Shown one piece after another: positions 17,244 through 25,396 of a DNA stretch of 36,029 bases; position 1 is the stretch's first letter, and each line of letters starts with the position of its first letter. The notes under the pieces are model-generated. The model was not told the DNA's origin and did not search any database. It worked only from the letters and a program-made list of their open reading frames with translations. This DNA is from Desulfobacteraceae bacterium (GTDB taxonomy: Bacteria > Desulfobacterota > Desulfobacteria > Desulfobacterales > JALSRD01). The DNA lies in contig JAMOVG010000246.1 of the NCBI GenBank assembly GCA_027061725.1, positions 1 through 36,029 of the forward strand, given 5' to 3'. The translations under genes were made by a program, and so were the position numbers.

Positions 17244-18581
17244 ATGAAAAAAGAACGCCAGGACATGACCAGACGAGACTTCATCAAGACCACGGGCACC
17301 GGGCTGGCCGGTGCGGCTGTTTTGGCAAGCCCCTTCGGGCCCCTTGCCGGCCGGGCGTTCGCCGAGGTGGCGCCCCCCAAGCTGGCCCTTGAAAAGAACC
17401 CCGTGGTGAAGGTGCTGCGCTGGAGCGTCTTCATCGGCACCGACAAAGAGTACTGGGAGAAGAACTGCCGCAAGTGGGAAAAGGTCACCGGCGGCAAGGT
17501 GATCAACGAGTACATCTCCTGGGAGGACGTGCGCCCCAAGGCCGCTATGTCGGCCGCCGTGGGGGGTGGCCCCGACATCGTGCTGGGGTGGCATGACGAT
17601 CCCTGGCTTTACCCGGACAAGCTCCTGGACGTGACCGACATCTGCACCTACCTGGGAAAGAAGTACGGCGGCTGGGAAGACGTCTGCGTCAGGTACGGCA
17701 GCAAGGACGGCAAGTGGATCGCCGTTCCGATGGGCGGCCCCGGTCAGGAGATCGTCTACCGCAAAAGCTGGCTAAACGAGGCGGGTTACGACGAGTTTCC
17801 CAAGACCAACGAGGAGTTCATCAAGTGCTGCAAGAAACTCAAGGAGAAGGGCCACCCGGTGGGCTTCGCGCTGGGGCACGCCGTGGGCGACGGCAACAAC
17901 TGGGCGCACTCCTGGCTGTGGTCCTGGGGGGCCAAGACCGTCAACAAGGACGGTTCCGTGGCCATTAACAGCCCCGAGACGCGCAACGCCATGGAAGGCA
18001 TGAAGGAAATTTACAGCGCCATGATCCCCGGCTGCGCCTCCTGGCTGGACGCCCACAACAACAAGGCCTTCCTGGCCAACCAGATCTCCGTCACCAACAA
18101 CGGCATCAGCATCTATTACGCGGCCAAGAAGAAGTTTCCGGACATCGCCAAGGACACCTACCACTCCAACTTCCCCATCGGGCCCGTGGGACACCCGGCG
18201 GAACTGCACCTGTTCAACCAGGCCTTCATCTTCAAATACAGCCAGGTGCCCAACGCCGCCAAGCACTTCCTCATGTTCATGCTCGAAAAGGACCAGTGCG
18301 CGCCCTGGATCAATGCCATGGAGGGCTATGTGACACCGGGGCTCAAGGCCTACCGGAAGCTGCCCATCTGGACGGCCGACCCCAAAAACACGCCTTACCG
18401 CGACTGCATCAAGAACATGCTCTGGAACGGCTACGAAGGTCCCATCGGGCCGGCCTCGGCCGAAGTCATGGCGGAGTATGTGGTGGTCGACATGTTCGCC
18501 AACTACTGCGCCCGCAATGTTTCCATGGACAAGGCCATCGCACAGGCGGAGAAGGCCATCGCCCGGGCCTACAAGAAGTAG
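17244..18581 (+). CDS. ABC transporter solute-binding protein, Tat-exported
   Basis: A 445-residue protein starting at the ATG at 17244 after GGAAGGGAGG; the track start 36 codons earlier lies in leader sequence. The N-terminus has a twin-arginine signal (TRRDFIKTTGTGLAGAAVL), so it is folded before export to the periplasm. The mature part looks like a family 1 extracellular solute-binding protein (MalE/UgpB type): WEKVTGGKVINEYISWEDV, GGGPDIVLGWHDDPWLYPD, MGGPGQEIVYRKSWLNEAG. Family 1 proteins bind oligosaccharides, sugars, sugar acids or glycerol phosphate. The downstream dehydratase and kinase point to a sugar acid. It is followed by a strong hairpin that may raise its mRNA level over the permease genes. 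Confidence 0.9.
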   Translation: MKKERQDMTRRDFIKTTGTGLAGAAVLASPFGPLAGRAFAEVAPPKLALEKNPVVKVLRWSVFIGTDKEYWEKNCRKWEKVTGGKVINEYISWEDVRPKAAMSAAVGGGPDIVLGWHDDPWLYPDKLLDVTDICTYLGKKYGGWEDVCVRYGSKDGKWIAVPMGGPGQEIVYRKSWLNEAGYDEFPKTNEEFIKCCKKLKEKGHPVGFALGHAVGDGNNWAHSWLWSWGAKTVNKDGSVAINSPETRNAMEGMKEIYSAMIPGCASWLDAHNNKAFLANQISVTNNGISIYYAAKKKFPDIAKDTYHSNFPIGPVGHPAELHLFNQAFIFKYSQVPNAAKHFLMFMLEKDQCAPWINAMEGYVTPGLKAYRKLPIWTADPKNTPYRDCIKNMLWNGYEGPIGPASAEVMAEYVVVDMFANYCARNVSMDKAIAQAEKAIARAYKK

Positions 18582-18601
18582 GACCGTTTCGACAAAACCG
18601 C

Positions 18602-18635
18602 GGGGAGCCGGCCCCTGGCCGGTTTCCCCCCTTTT
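18602..18635 (+). terminator. Strong hairpin with T-tract between binding-protein and permease genes
   Basis: GGGGA-G-CCGGCC and GGCCGG-TT-TCCCC pair around a CCT loop, followed by CCTTTTCT. It resembles an intrinsic terminator inside the operon. In ABC operons such structures usually cause partial termination or protect the binding-protein mRNA. Confidence 0.6.
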
Positions 18636-18650
18636 CTGCAGCCGAAAAAA

Positions 18651-19586
18651 GTGGTGAGGGACGTGGAATCTGAGAGCATCTACGATCGTCCGCCGGGCAT
18701 GCGCCAGCGGTTTTCGAGGGCCCTGGAAAATCCCACCGTGCTGGGACTGCTTTTCGTGGCGCCGGCGGAACTGCTGCTGCTGGTCTTTCTGGCCTACCCG
18801 TTCGTGTTGGGCATATGGCTGGGGTTTACCGACACCATCGTCGGCCGCCAGGGGCACTACATCGGATGGCAGAACTACATCGACCTGGTCAACGACACCC
18901 AGTTCTGGCTGACGGCGTTCAACACTTTCTTCTACACCGTTATCGCCGTCATCCTGAAGGCGGTGCTGGGCATCGGCCTGGCGGTGGTGCTCAACCGCGA
19001 TTTCAAGGCCAAGGGACTGGTGCGGGCCATCGTGCTGCTACCCTGGATCATCCCCACGGCCCTGAGCGCCCTGTGCTTCTGGTGGCTCTACGACGCCACC
19101 TTCAGCGGCATCTCCTGGGCGCTGGTCAGGCTGGGGATCATCGACCACTACATCAATTTCCTGGGCGATCCCTGGAACGCGCGCTGGTCCCTGATCGCGG
19201 CCAACGTATGGCGCGGTGTGCCCTTTTTCACCATCGGCCTGCTGGCCGGGCTGCAGACCATCAGCCCGGACCTGTACGAAGCCGCCGACATTGACGGCGC
19301 CGGGTCCTGGAAGAAATTCCGGCGCATCACCCTGCCGCTGCTGACGCCGCTGCTGACGGTGGTGACCGTTTTTTCCACCATCTGGACCTTCGCCGACTTC
19401 CAGTTGGTCTGGATCATCACTAAGGGCGGGCCGGCCGGCGCGACGCACATTTTCGGAACGCTTTCCTACGAGCGCGCCATGCAGGGCGGACACTTCGGCA
19501 TGGGGGCGGCCATCTCCAATTTCATGCTGCCTGTGCTGGTGATCTGCGTGCTGATTGCCTTCATGTTCCTGAAGAAGGAGGATTGA
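18651..19586 (+). CDS. ABC sugar transporter permease, MalF type
   Basis: About 311 residues with six predicted membrane segments and the inner-membrane permease EAA loop (YEAADIDGAGSWKKFRRITLPLL, shown in part as EAADIDGAG). The sequence is typical of the UgpA/MalF permeases that form the translocation pore with a MalG-like partner. The start is uncertain: GTG codons occur at 18651, 18654 and 18663, and none has ideal ribosome-site spacing. The next permease starts four bases after its stop, behind GGAGG. Confidence 0.9.
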   Translation: MVRDVESESIYDRPPGMRQRFSRALENPTVLGLLFVAPAELLLLVFLAYPFVLGIWLGFTDTIVGRQGHYIGWQNYIDLVNDTQFWLTAFNTFFYTVIAVILKAVLGIGLAVVLNRDFKAKGLVRAIVLLPWIIPTALSALCFWWLYDATFSGISWALVRLGIIDHYINFLGDPWNARWSLIAANVWRGVPFFTIGLLAGLQTISPDLYEAADIDGAGSWKKFRRITLPLLTPLLTVVTVFSTIWTFADFQLVWIITKGGPAGATHIFGTLSYERAMQGGHFGMGAAISNFMLPVLVICVLIAFMFLKKED

Positions 19587-19590
19587 CCAG

Positions 19591-20430
19591 ATGGCCATCG
19601 AACGTTCCGGGAGCAAGCTCTTCAAGTTCTACCTGCCGCTGGTGATGTACCTGGTCTTCCTGCTGTTTCCGTTCTACTGGATGGTGAACACCGTCTTCAA
19701 GTCGGACAAAGAGCTCTATGACATGAGCCTCAATCCTTTCTACATCCACCATCCCACGGTGCACAACATCGTGCGCCTGTTCACAGAAACCATTTTCCTG
19801 AGGTGGATGGCCAACACTTTTTTCGTGGCCATCCTGGCCACCCTGATTTCGCTGGCTGCCAGCCTGCTGGCGGCCTACGCCATCCAGCGGCTGCGTTTCA
19901 AAACATCCGGTCCCACGGGGGTGGCCATCTTCCTGGCCTACCTGATCCCCCAGACCATCCTGTTTATCCCGCTGGCCAGCATCATCTTCAAGCTGAAGCT
20001 GTGGGATTCCCTGTGGGCGCTGGTGCTGACCTATCCCACCTTCCTGGTGCCCTTCTGCACCTGGCTGCTGATGGGATACTTCAAGTCGATCCCCAAGGAA
20101 ATGGAGGAGTGCGCCATGATCGACGGCGCCAGCCGTATCCGGATCTTCTGGAAGATCATTTTGCCTCTGTGCCTTCCGGGGGTCCTCTCGGCCGGCATCT
20201 TCTGCTTCACGCTGTCGTGGAACGAGTACCTCTATGCACTGGCTTTCATCTCCAGTTCGGCCAAGAAGACGGTGCCCATCGGCCTGGTCACCGAACTGGT
20301 GCGCGGCGATATCTACCACTGGGGCTCGCTGATGGCCGGGGCGCTGTGCGCCTCGGTACCCGTGGCCCTGGTCTATTCGTTTTTCGTGGAACAATACGTG
20401 GCCGGCATGACCGGCGCCCTGAAGGAGTAA
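19591..20430 (+). CDS. ABC sugar transporter permease, MalG type
   Basis: A 279-residue inner-membrane protein with about six membrane segments and the EAA motif ECAMIDGASRIRIFWKIILP near residue 170, which docks on the ATPase. It pairs with the preceding MalF-type permease. The ATG follows GGAGGATTGACCAG. The C-terminal half (SWNEYLYALAFISS) is characteristic of the MalG/UgpE/LacG group. Confidence 0.92.
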   Translation: MAIERSGSKLFKFYLPLVMYLVFLLFPFYWMVNTVFKSDKELYDMSLNPFYIHHPTVHNIVRLFTETIFLRWMANTFFVAILATLISLAASLLAAYAIQRLRFKTSGPTGVAIFLAYLIPQTILFIPLASIIFKLKLWDSLWALVLTYPTFLVPFCTWLLMGYFKSIPKEMEECAMIDGASRIRIFWKIILPLCLPGVLSAGIFCFTLSWNEYLYALAFISSSAKKTVPIGLVTELVRGDIYHWGSLMAGALCASVPVALVYSFFVEQYVAGMTGALKE

Positions 20431-20437
20431 CGTCCCT

Positions 20438-21532
20438 ATGGCAGAAGTGCGTCTGGAAAACGTGTGCAAACACTACGACAAGGTCGTGGCGGTGGACAAT
20501 TTCAACCTCTCCATCCAGGACAAGGAGTTCGTGGTGCTGGTGGGGCCCTCAGGATGCGGCAAGACGACCACCCTGCGTATGATCGCCGGGCTGGAGACCA
20601 TCACCAGCGGCAGGATTTTCATCGGCGACCGCCTCATCAACGACCTGCCGGCCAAGGAGCGCAACATTGCCATGGTGTTCCAGAACTACGCCCTCTACCC
20701 CCACATGACCGTGCGCGACAACATCGCCTTTTCGCTGGAGATGCGCAAACGGCCCAAGGAGGAGATCGAGCAGCGCGTACGCGAGGCGGCCGACATCCTG
20801 GGCATCGAGCACCTGCTGGACCGCAAGCCCAAGCAGCTTTCCGGCGGACAGCGCCAGCGCGTGGCGGTGGGCCGGGCCATCGTCCGCAAACCCGAAGTCT
20901 TTCTCTTCGACGAACCCCTGTCCAACCTGGACGCCAAGCTGCGCGTGCAGACCCGCCTGGAGCTCAAGAAGCTGCACGAGCGCCTGGCCACCACGGCCGT
21001 TTATGTCACCCACGACCAGGTGGAGGCCATGACCATGGGTGACCGCATTGTGGTCATGAAGGACGGCCTCATTCAGCAGGTGGGATCTCCCATGGAACTG
21101 TACAACACGCCGGCCAACCGCTTCGTGGCCGGGTTCATCGGCAGCCCCGCCATGAATTTTTTCGAGGCTGAACTGGCCGGTGGTACCGACGGCCTGTGCC
21201 TTCAGAGCGGGGAAGTGCGTCTGGACCTGCTGCCCGAGCAGTGCCGCCGACTGGAACGCTACGGGCGCAAACGCATTCTGGTGGGCATCCGGCCGGAGGA
21301 TTTCAGGCCCTGTGAGCGTCACGAACAGGGCCAGACCATATCCGGGGAGGTGGAGGTGGTCGAGCCGGTGGGCAACGAGACCTACGTCAACTTCCGGGCC
21401 GGCGAGCTCAACCTGATCGCCGCGGTGGGCCGCAAGACCATCGTGCAGGCCCACACCCGCATGGTGCTGCAGCCGGCCATGGAGCACCTGCACCTTTTCG
21501 ACATCGACAGCGGAAAATCCATCTCGAAATGA
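20438..21532 (+). CDS. ABC sugar transporter ATP-binding protein, MalK/UgpC type
   Basis: A 364-residue cytoplasmic ATPase. It has Walker A (GPSGCGKTT), Q-loop (VFQNYALYPHMTV), signature (LSGGQRQRVAVGRA), Walker B (VFLFDEPLSNLDAKLR) and the switch His (VYVTHDQVEAMTMGDRI). Residues 240-364 form the TOBE/OB domain found in MalK-like subunits (GIRPEDF). It drives the transporter whose binding protein and permeases lie upstream. Its stop overlaps the start of the next gene (ATGA), so the enzyme genes are coupled to the transporter. Confidence 0.95.
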   Translation: MAEVRLENVCKHYDKVVAVDNFNLSIQDKEFVVLVGPSGCGKTTTLRMIAGLETITSGRIFIGDRLINDLPAKERNIAMVFQNYALYPHMTVRDNIAFSLEMRKRPKEEIEQRVREAADILGIEHLLDRKPKQLSGGQRQRVAVGRAIVRKPEVFLFDEPLSNLDAKLRVQTRLELKKLHERLATTAVYVTHDQVEAMTMGDRIVVMKDGLIQQVGSPMELYNTPANRFVAGFIGSPAMNFFEAELAGGTDGLCLQSGEVRLDLLPEQCRRLERYGRKRILVGIRPEDFRPCERHEQGQTISGEVEVVEPVGNETYVNFRAGELNLIAAVGRKTIVQAHTRMVLQPAMEHLHLFDIDSGKSISK

Positions 21533-23055
21533 ATCCCGAACACGACCGGGTCCTGCGGCTGGACGAGACCGACAATGTCGTTGTGGCCCTCCGCGACCTG
21601 GCCCCGGGAACGCCGGCAGATGGTCAGGTGCGCTGCCGCCAGAGGATTCCCGCAGGCCACAAAGTGGCCGTGGCCGCCATGGATCCCGGAGACGCGGTCG
21701 TCAAGTATGGTCAGCCGATCGGCGTGGCCACCCGTGCGGTGCGGCCCGGTGATCACGTGCACACCCACAACCTGGCGCTTCCCGGGAAAAGCCACCGCAT
21801 GCCCCTGCCACCGACGCCCTCCACAGACACCGTGACCGCGGCCGGCCTTCCCGATACCTTCGACGGTTTCGTGCGCCCCGACGGCCGTGTGGGCACGCGC
21901 AACTACATCGGTGTGCTGGCCACCGTCAACTGCTCCGCGTCGGTGGTGCGCATGATCGCCGACGCCTTCGGACCCGAAGAGCTGGCCGCTTTCCCCGGCG
22001 TGGACGGCGTGGTGGCGCTGCACTACGGCGGCGGGTGCGGTATGGCGGGCAGCGGGGAAGGGTATGAATCGCTGCGCCGCGTGCTGGCCGGTTACCTGAA
22101 AAATCCCAATTTCTACACCGTTCTGCTGGTGGGGTTGGGGTGCGAGGTCATGCAGGTGCAGGCGGTCTCGCAGGCCTTGCCTGATCGCGCGGGCGCTTTG
22201 TTGGGAACCCTGACCATCCAGCAGTGCGGCGGTGTCGAGGCCACCGTGTCGCGCGCCTGCGCCCGTATTCGCGAAATCCTGCCGGCAGCCGACGGTGTGC
22301 GGCGGCAGGCGGTGCCGGCTGCGCGCCTCTGCCTGGGGCTGCAGTGCGGCGGGTCGGATGCCTGGTCGGGTGTCACCGCCAACCCGGCCCTGGGGGCCGC
22401 CGTGGATCTGCTGGTGTCCTGCGGCGGCACGGCCATACTGGGCGAAACACCGGAGATTTACGGCGCCGAACACCTGCTGGCCGGCCGGGCGGTGCGCCCG
22501 GAAGTGGCCGCCCGGCTCATGGCGCGCATCCGCTGGTGGGAGGCGTACACCGAGACCTGGGGCGGCAGCATGGACAACAACCCCTCGCCGGGCAACAAGG
22601 CCGGTGGACTGACCACCATCTGGGAAAAGTCTCTGGGTGCCGCGGCCAAGGGCGGCCGCAGCCCCCTGGCGGCGGTCTACGGCTATGCCGAGCAGGTGAC
22701 GCAGCCGGGCCTGGTTTTCATGGACACGCCCGGTTACGACCCCGTATCGGTTACCGGCATGCTGGCCGGCGGCGCCACCCTGGTGGCGTTCACCACGGGC
22801 TGCGGCTCGGTGTTCGGCGCCAAGCCGGCGCCGGTGCTCAAGCTGGCCACCAACACTGCCATGTACCGCCGCATGCGAAGGGACATGGACATCGACTGCG
22901 GGGGCATCCTGGAGGGGCAAGCCACGGTGGCGCAGATGGGCCGCCGCATCTTCAACGCCATCCTGGAGACGGCCTCGGGAAGCAAAACCTGCAGCGAGCG
23001 CGTCGGCATGGGGGACCTCGAAATGGTTCCCTGGCAGCTGGGGGCGGTGATGTGA
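21529..23055 (+). CDS. UxaA-family hydro-lyase (altronate/galactarate dehydratase-like)
   Basis: A 508-residue protein, the usual length for the fused family. Residues 1-90 are a SAF domain ending in the metal-binding GDHVHTHNLAL. The catalytic part has DGRVGTRNYIGVL near residue 117, GGGCGMAGSG, and the typical NNPSPGNKAGGLTTIWEKSLGA and GCGSVFGAKPAPVLKLATN. Family members dehydrate altronate or galactarate to 2-keto-3-deoxy acids, or cleave sulfolactate (SuyAB). The transporter, regulator and kinase around it favour a sugar acid, but sulfolactate lyase cannot be excluded by sequence alone. Its start overlaps the ATPase stop and its stop overlaps the kinase start. Confidence 0.87.
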   Translation: MNPEHDRVLRLDETDNVVVALRDLAPGTPADGQVRCRQRIPAGHKVAVAAMDPGDAVVKYGQPIGVATRAVRPGDHVHTHNLALPGKSHRMPLPPTPSTDTVTAAGLPDTFDGFVRPDGRVGTRNYIGVLATVNCSASVVRMIADAFGPEELAAFPGVDGVVALHYGGGCGMAGSGEGYESLRRVLAGYLKNPNFYTVLLVGLGCEVMQVQAVSQALPDRAGALLGTLTIQQCGGVEATVSRACARIREILPAADGVRRQAVPAARLCLGLQCGGSDAWSGVTANPALGAAVDLLVSCGGTAILGETPEIYGAEHLLAGRAVRPEVAARLMARIRWWEAYTETWGGSMDNNPSPGNKAGGLTTIWEKSLGAAAKGGRSPLAAVYGYAEQVTQPGLVFMDTPGYDPVSVTGMLAGGATLVAFTTGCGSVFGAKPAPVLKLATNTAMYRRMRRDMDIDCGGILEGQATVAQMGRRIFNAILETASGSKTCSERVGMGDLEMVPWQLGAVM

Positions 23056-24536
23056 ACGTCCTGGCCGTGGACATCGGCAGCACCTCGGTGCGCGGCGGCC
23101 TGTACGACGGGCAGGGCCGGCGACAGCGGGCGGGGGCCTCGGCGCCTACCGGCATCCGCACCGCCGGCGACGGCACCAGCGAGGTCGATGCCGACGAGCT
23201 GCGGGAGAAATGCTGGCGGATCATCGACCGCGTACTGCAGGCGGCGGAAGCACGCACGGCAGACATCGCCGCCGTGGCGGTGTGCACCTTTGCCGGGAAT
23301 ATTCTGGGCATCGACGCCACGGGGAAGGCGGTCACGCCCCTGCTGACGTATGCCGACAGCCGGGCCCAGGAAGATGCCCGGCAACTGGCCCGCGAGGTCG
23401 ACGAAACGGCCGTGCACCGGCGCACCGGCTGCTACCTGCACGCCAGTTACCTCCCGGCCCGCCTGCGATGGATGGCGCGCACCCGGCCGCGCCTGTTTTC
23501 ACGGGTCGACCGCTGGGTGACCATCGGCGAATACCTGGAGATGGCGCTTTTCGGTGAGACGGCGGTTTCCACCTGCCTGGCTTCCTGGAACGGCATGCTG
23601 GACCGCGCCCGCCTGTGTTGGGATGAAGAACTGCTCTCCCGCCTGCCCATCGACATTTCGCAGCTCTCCCCGCTGACGGACGTCTCGATACCGCACAGGG
23701 GACTGCGCCCGCCTTTCGCCGACCGCTGGCCGGCGCTTTCGCAGGTCCCCTGGTTTCCGGCCATGGGGGACGGCGCGGCAGCCGCCGTTGGCAGCGGGTG
23801 CCTGGATGCCGGCCGCGTGGCCATCACCATCGGAACCGCTTCCGCCGTGCGCGCGGTGGTGACCGATGCGGTGAAGGAGCCGCCCGATGGCCTGTGGTGT
23901 TACGTGGTGGATGAAAAGCGGTCTCTGGTGGGCGGGGCCCTGAACGAGGGTGGGTCGGTGTTCGCCTGGCTGCGCGGGCTGATGGCGATGCCGCCCGATG
24001 CGGAGATGGAGCGGCGCCTGGCCGCCATGGCACCCGACGACCACGGGCTGACGCTGTTGCCCTTTCTGGAAGGGGAACGCAGCCCGGGGTGGGCCGGCGG
24101 GGCGCGGGGGGTGATCTACGGCCTTTCCAGTGCCACCACATCCCTGGAGATCATGCGGGCGGCCCTGGAAGCGGTGGCCTGCCGCCTGTACCTGGTGTGG
24201 TCGGCCCTGCGCCCGCATTTGGCGAATGATCACGAGATTATCGCCGGCGGCGGTGCCGTTCAGGCTTCACCGCTGTGGCTGCAGATCCTGGCCGATGCGC
24301 TGGGACGGCCGGTGCACCTGTATCGGGAACGGGAGGTGTCGAGCCGTGGGGCAGCCCTGCTGGCCGCCGCGGCCCTGGGCCGACCGCTGCGGCCGCAATG
24401 CCTGTCCTGCCTGCCCGTCCGCAGCGTGCGGCCGGACCTGCGGCATCACGCCCGCTACAGGCGTGCCGTCGAGCGCCAGCAGGCCCTTTACCGGGCGCTG
24501 ATCAAAGACCGGCAGCCCGTCGTGGCACAGGACTAG
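23052..24536 (+). CDS. FGGY-family carbohydrate kinase (gluconokinase-like)
   Basis: The start is the GTG at 23052, overlapping the UxaA stop (ATGTGA); the track's 22224 start is a run-in through another frame. The protein has 494 residues. The actin-like ATPase core shows phosphate 1 (VDIGSTSVRGGLYD), phosphate 2 (TIGTASAVRAVV) and the adenosine motif (AGGGAVQASPLW). FLEGERSPGWAGGARG resembles gluconokinases of this family. It would phosphorylate the sugar acid or its dehydration product after uptake. It ends four bases inside the opposing rubrerythrin-like gene (ACTAGT shared stops). Confidence 0.88.
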   Translation: MNVLAVDIGSTSVRGGLYDGQGRRQRAGASAPTGIRTAGDGTSEVDADELREKCWRIIDRVLQAAEARTADIAAVAVCTFAGNILGIDATGKAVTPLLTYADSRAQEDARQLAREVDETAVHRRTGCYLHASYLPARLRWMARTRPRLFSRVDRWVTIGEYLEMALFGETAVSTCLASWNGMLDRARLCWDEELLSRLPIDISQLSPLTDVSIPHRGLRPPFADRWPALSQVPWFPAMGDGAAAAVGSGCLDAGRVAITIGTASAVRAVVTDAVKEPPDGLWCYVVDEKRSLVGGALNEGGSVFAWLRGLMAMPPDAEMERRLAAMAPDDHGLTLLPFLEGERSPGWAGGARGVIYGLSSATTSLEIMRAALEAVACRLYLVWSALRPHLANDHEIIAGGGAVQASPLWLQILADALGRPVHLYREREVSSRGAALLAAAALGRPLRPQCLSCLPVRSVRPDLRHHARYRRAVERQQALYRALIKDRQPVVAQD

Positions 24537-25012
24537 TTGTCCGGCATGTAGACGGTCTCGTACAGACTCTCCAGTTTGTGCAGGTGCTCCTCGGCCTCCT
24601 GGGACAGGCGCCGGAACATGCCTTCCATGGGGGCCCCGCCGCACTGGTCCGCCATCTTCTTGAAAAAGTCCACCAGCCGCTTTTTGTCGTGGATGGCGTA
24701 TATCATAATGTCCTGGTCAGTGGCGTTGTCCTCCAACTGCCGGTCTTCGAGCATGACGGTCAGCTGGAGGCTGGGCCCCGGGTCGTAACCCGTTTCCTGC
24801 AGGGCCACCGTTTCTTCGAAAAAGGCTTTCTCCAGGGTGTACTTGTGCTCCAGCGCCTCCAGGGCGATTTCCTTGATCAGTTTACGGGCCGAACGGTTTT
24901 TGAGGCGCGGATAGGCCTCCTTGTAGCTCTCGAAACTCTTGGTAGCCATCTCCAGGGCTTTGGCAAGCCCGGCTTCCCGCGTGTAACATACTTCTTCCAT
25001 TTCCGAACCCAT
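24533..25012 (-). CDS. Rubrerythrin/ferritin-like diiron protein
   Basis: A 159-residue four-helix protein with an AAGGAGG ribosome site. Likely diiron ligands are seen in KSFESYKEA, ALEALEHKYTLE and SQEAEEHLHKLE, the E and ExxH pattern of ferritin-like carboxylate-bridged proteins. The C-terminal rubredoxin domain of classical rubrerythrin is missing, as in erythrin-type or sulerythrin-like proteins. It probably takes part in peroxide or oxygen defence in an anaerobe. It is divergent from cobO across a 384-base regulatory region. Confidence 0.85.
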   Translation of the reverse strand: MGSEMEEVCYTREAGLAKALEMATKSFESYKEAYPRLKNRSARKLIKEIALEALEHKYTLEKAFFEETVALQETGYDPGPSLQLTVMLEDRQLEDNATDQDIMIYAIHDKKRLVDFFKKMADQCGGAPMEGMFRRLSQEAEEHLHKLESLYETVYMPDN

Positions 25013-25081
25013 GTATTCCTCCTTGTCAGTAGTGATAGCGATGAGCGGTGCTTCCGCGGCCTTCCGATGGTATTTCCTATC

Positions 25082-25109
25082 AATATAGGGATCATTTCGC
25101 CGTGATCAA
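25082..25109 (-). promoter_or_regulatory. Promoter of the rubrerythrin-like gene
   Basis: On the minus strand: TTGATC (25109-25104), a 16-base spacer and TATATT (25087-25082). It lies about 70 bases before the start codon in an AT-rich pocket. Confidence 0.5.
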
Positions 25110-25151
25110 TAAAAAAAACACACCGGAGCTCCGAACATCGTCGGGCAGATC

Positions 25152-25175
25152 CGGCAAGCGCGCCCGCGCTTGCCG
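25152..25175. repeat. Perfect 11-bp inverted repeat
   Basis: CGGCAAGCGCG-CC-CGCGCTTGCCG. It lies between the two divergent promoters and has no T-run on either side, so an operator or a cruciform is more likely than a terminator. Confidence 0.7.
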
Positions 25176-25207
25176 AAACCGGCTTGTGCGGGTGATTTCG
25201 GCAGGTG

Positions 25208-25237
25208 TTGACAGGATTGGCGGCGACCGCCTATGAT
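25208..25237 (+). promoter_or_regulatory. Promoter of cobO
   Basis: Perfect TTGACA (25208-25213), an 18-base spacer and TATGAT (25232-25237). Transcription would begin near 25244, leaving a leader of about 150 bases before cobO. Confidence 0.7.
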
Positions 25238-25265
25238 GGATCGCATACGAATCGGAATGCGTCCA

Positions 25266-25304
25266 CCCAAAACGGCCGTCACGGCTTGCCTTCCGCGTTT
25301 TGGG
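25266..25304 (+). promoter_or_regulatory. Structured RNA leader of cobO
   Basis: CCCAAAACG (25266-25274) and CGTTTTGGG (25296-25304) form a perfect 9-bp stem that encloses a small GCCG-TCA-CGGC hairpin. It lies 20 bases after the predicted transcription start. It does not match the cobalamin riboswitch core. It could be a regulatory leader of another type. Confidence 0.45.
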
Positions 25305-25396
25305 AGCCGTGGGGAGGCGGGTGTTCGTATTTCTCTTCCAGTCATCGGAGCCGCCAATGCCGGGTGGAGGTAAATGCACAGGCAGGAAATGAATCC

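Larger units (their letters stand above)
25013..25396. other. Divergent regulatory region between the rubrerythrin-like gene and cobO
   Basis: This 384-base gap holds no gene. It contains promoters for both directions, a perfect 11-bp inverted repeat and a structured cobO leader, each listed separately. I looked for the cobalamin riboswitch B12 box and did not find it. Confidence 0.7.

Noticed and set aside
22224-23051. A 276-residue N-terminal extension of the FGGY kinase.
   Set aside because: It overlaps the well-supported UxaA gene in another frame. The kinase fold begins at the GTG at 23052.
25152-25175. An intrinsic terminator at the perfect inverted repeat.
   Set aside because: There is no T-run on either strand, and it lies between divergent promoters, not after a gene.
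25238-25396. A cobalamin riboswitch upstream of cobO.
   Set aside because: No B12 box or matching core was found by eye, so only a generic structured leader is reported.
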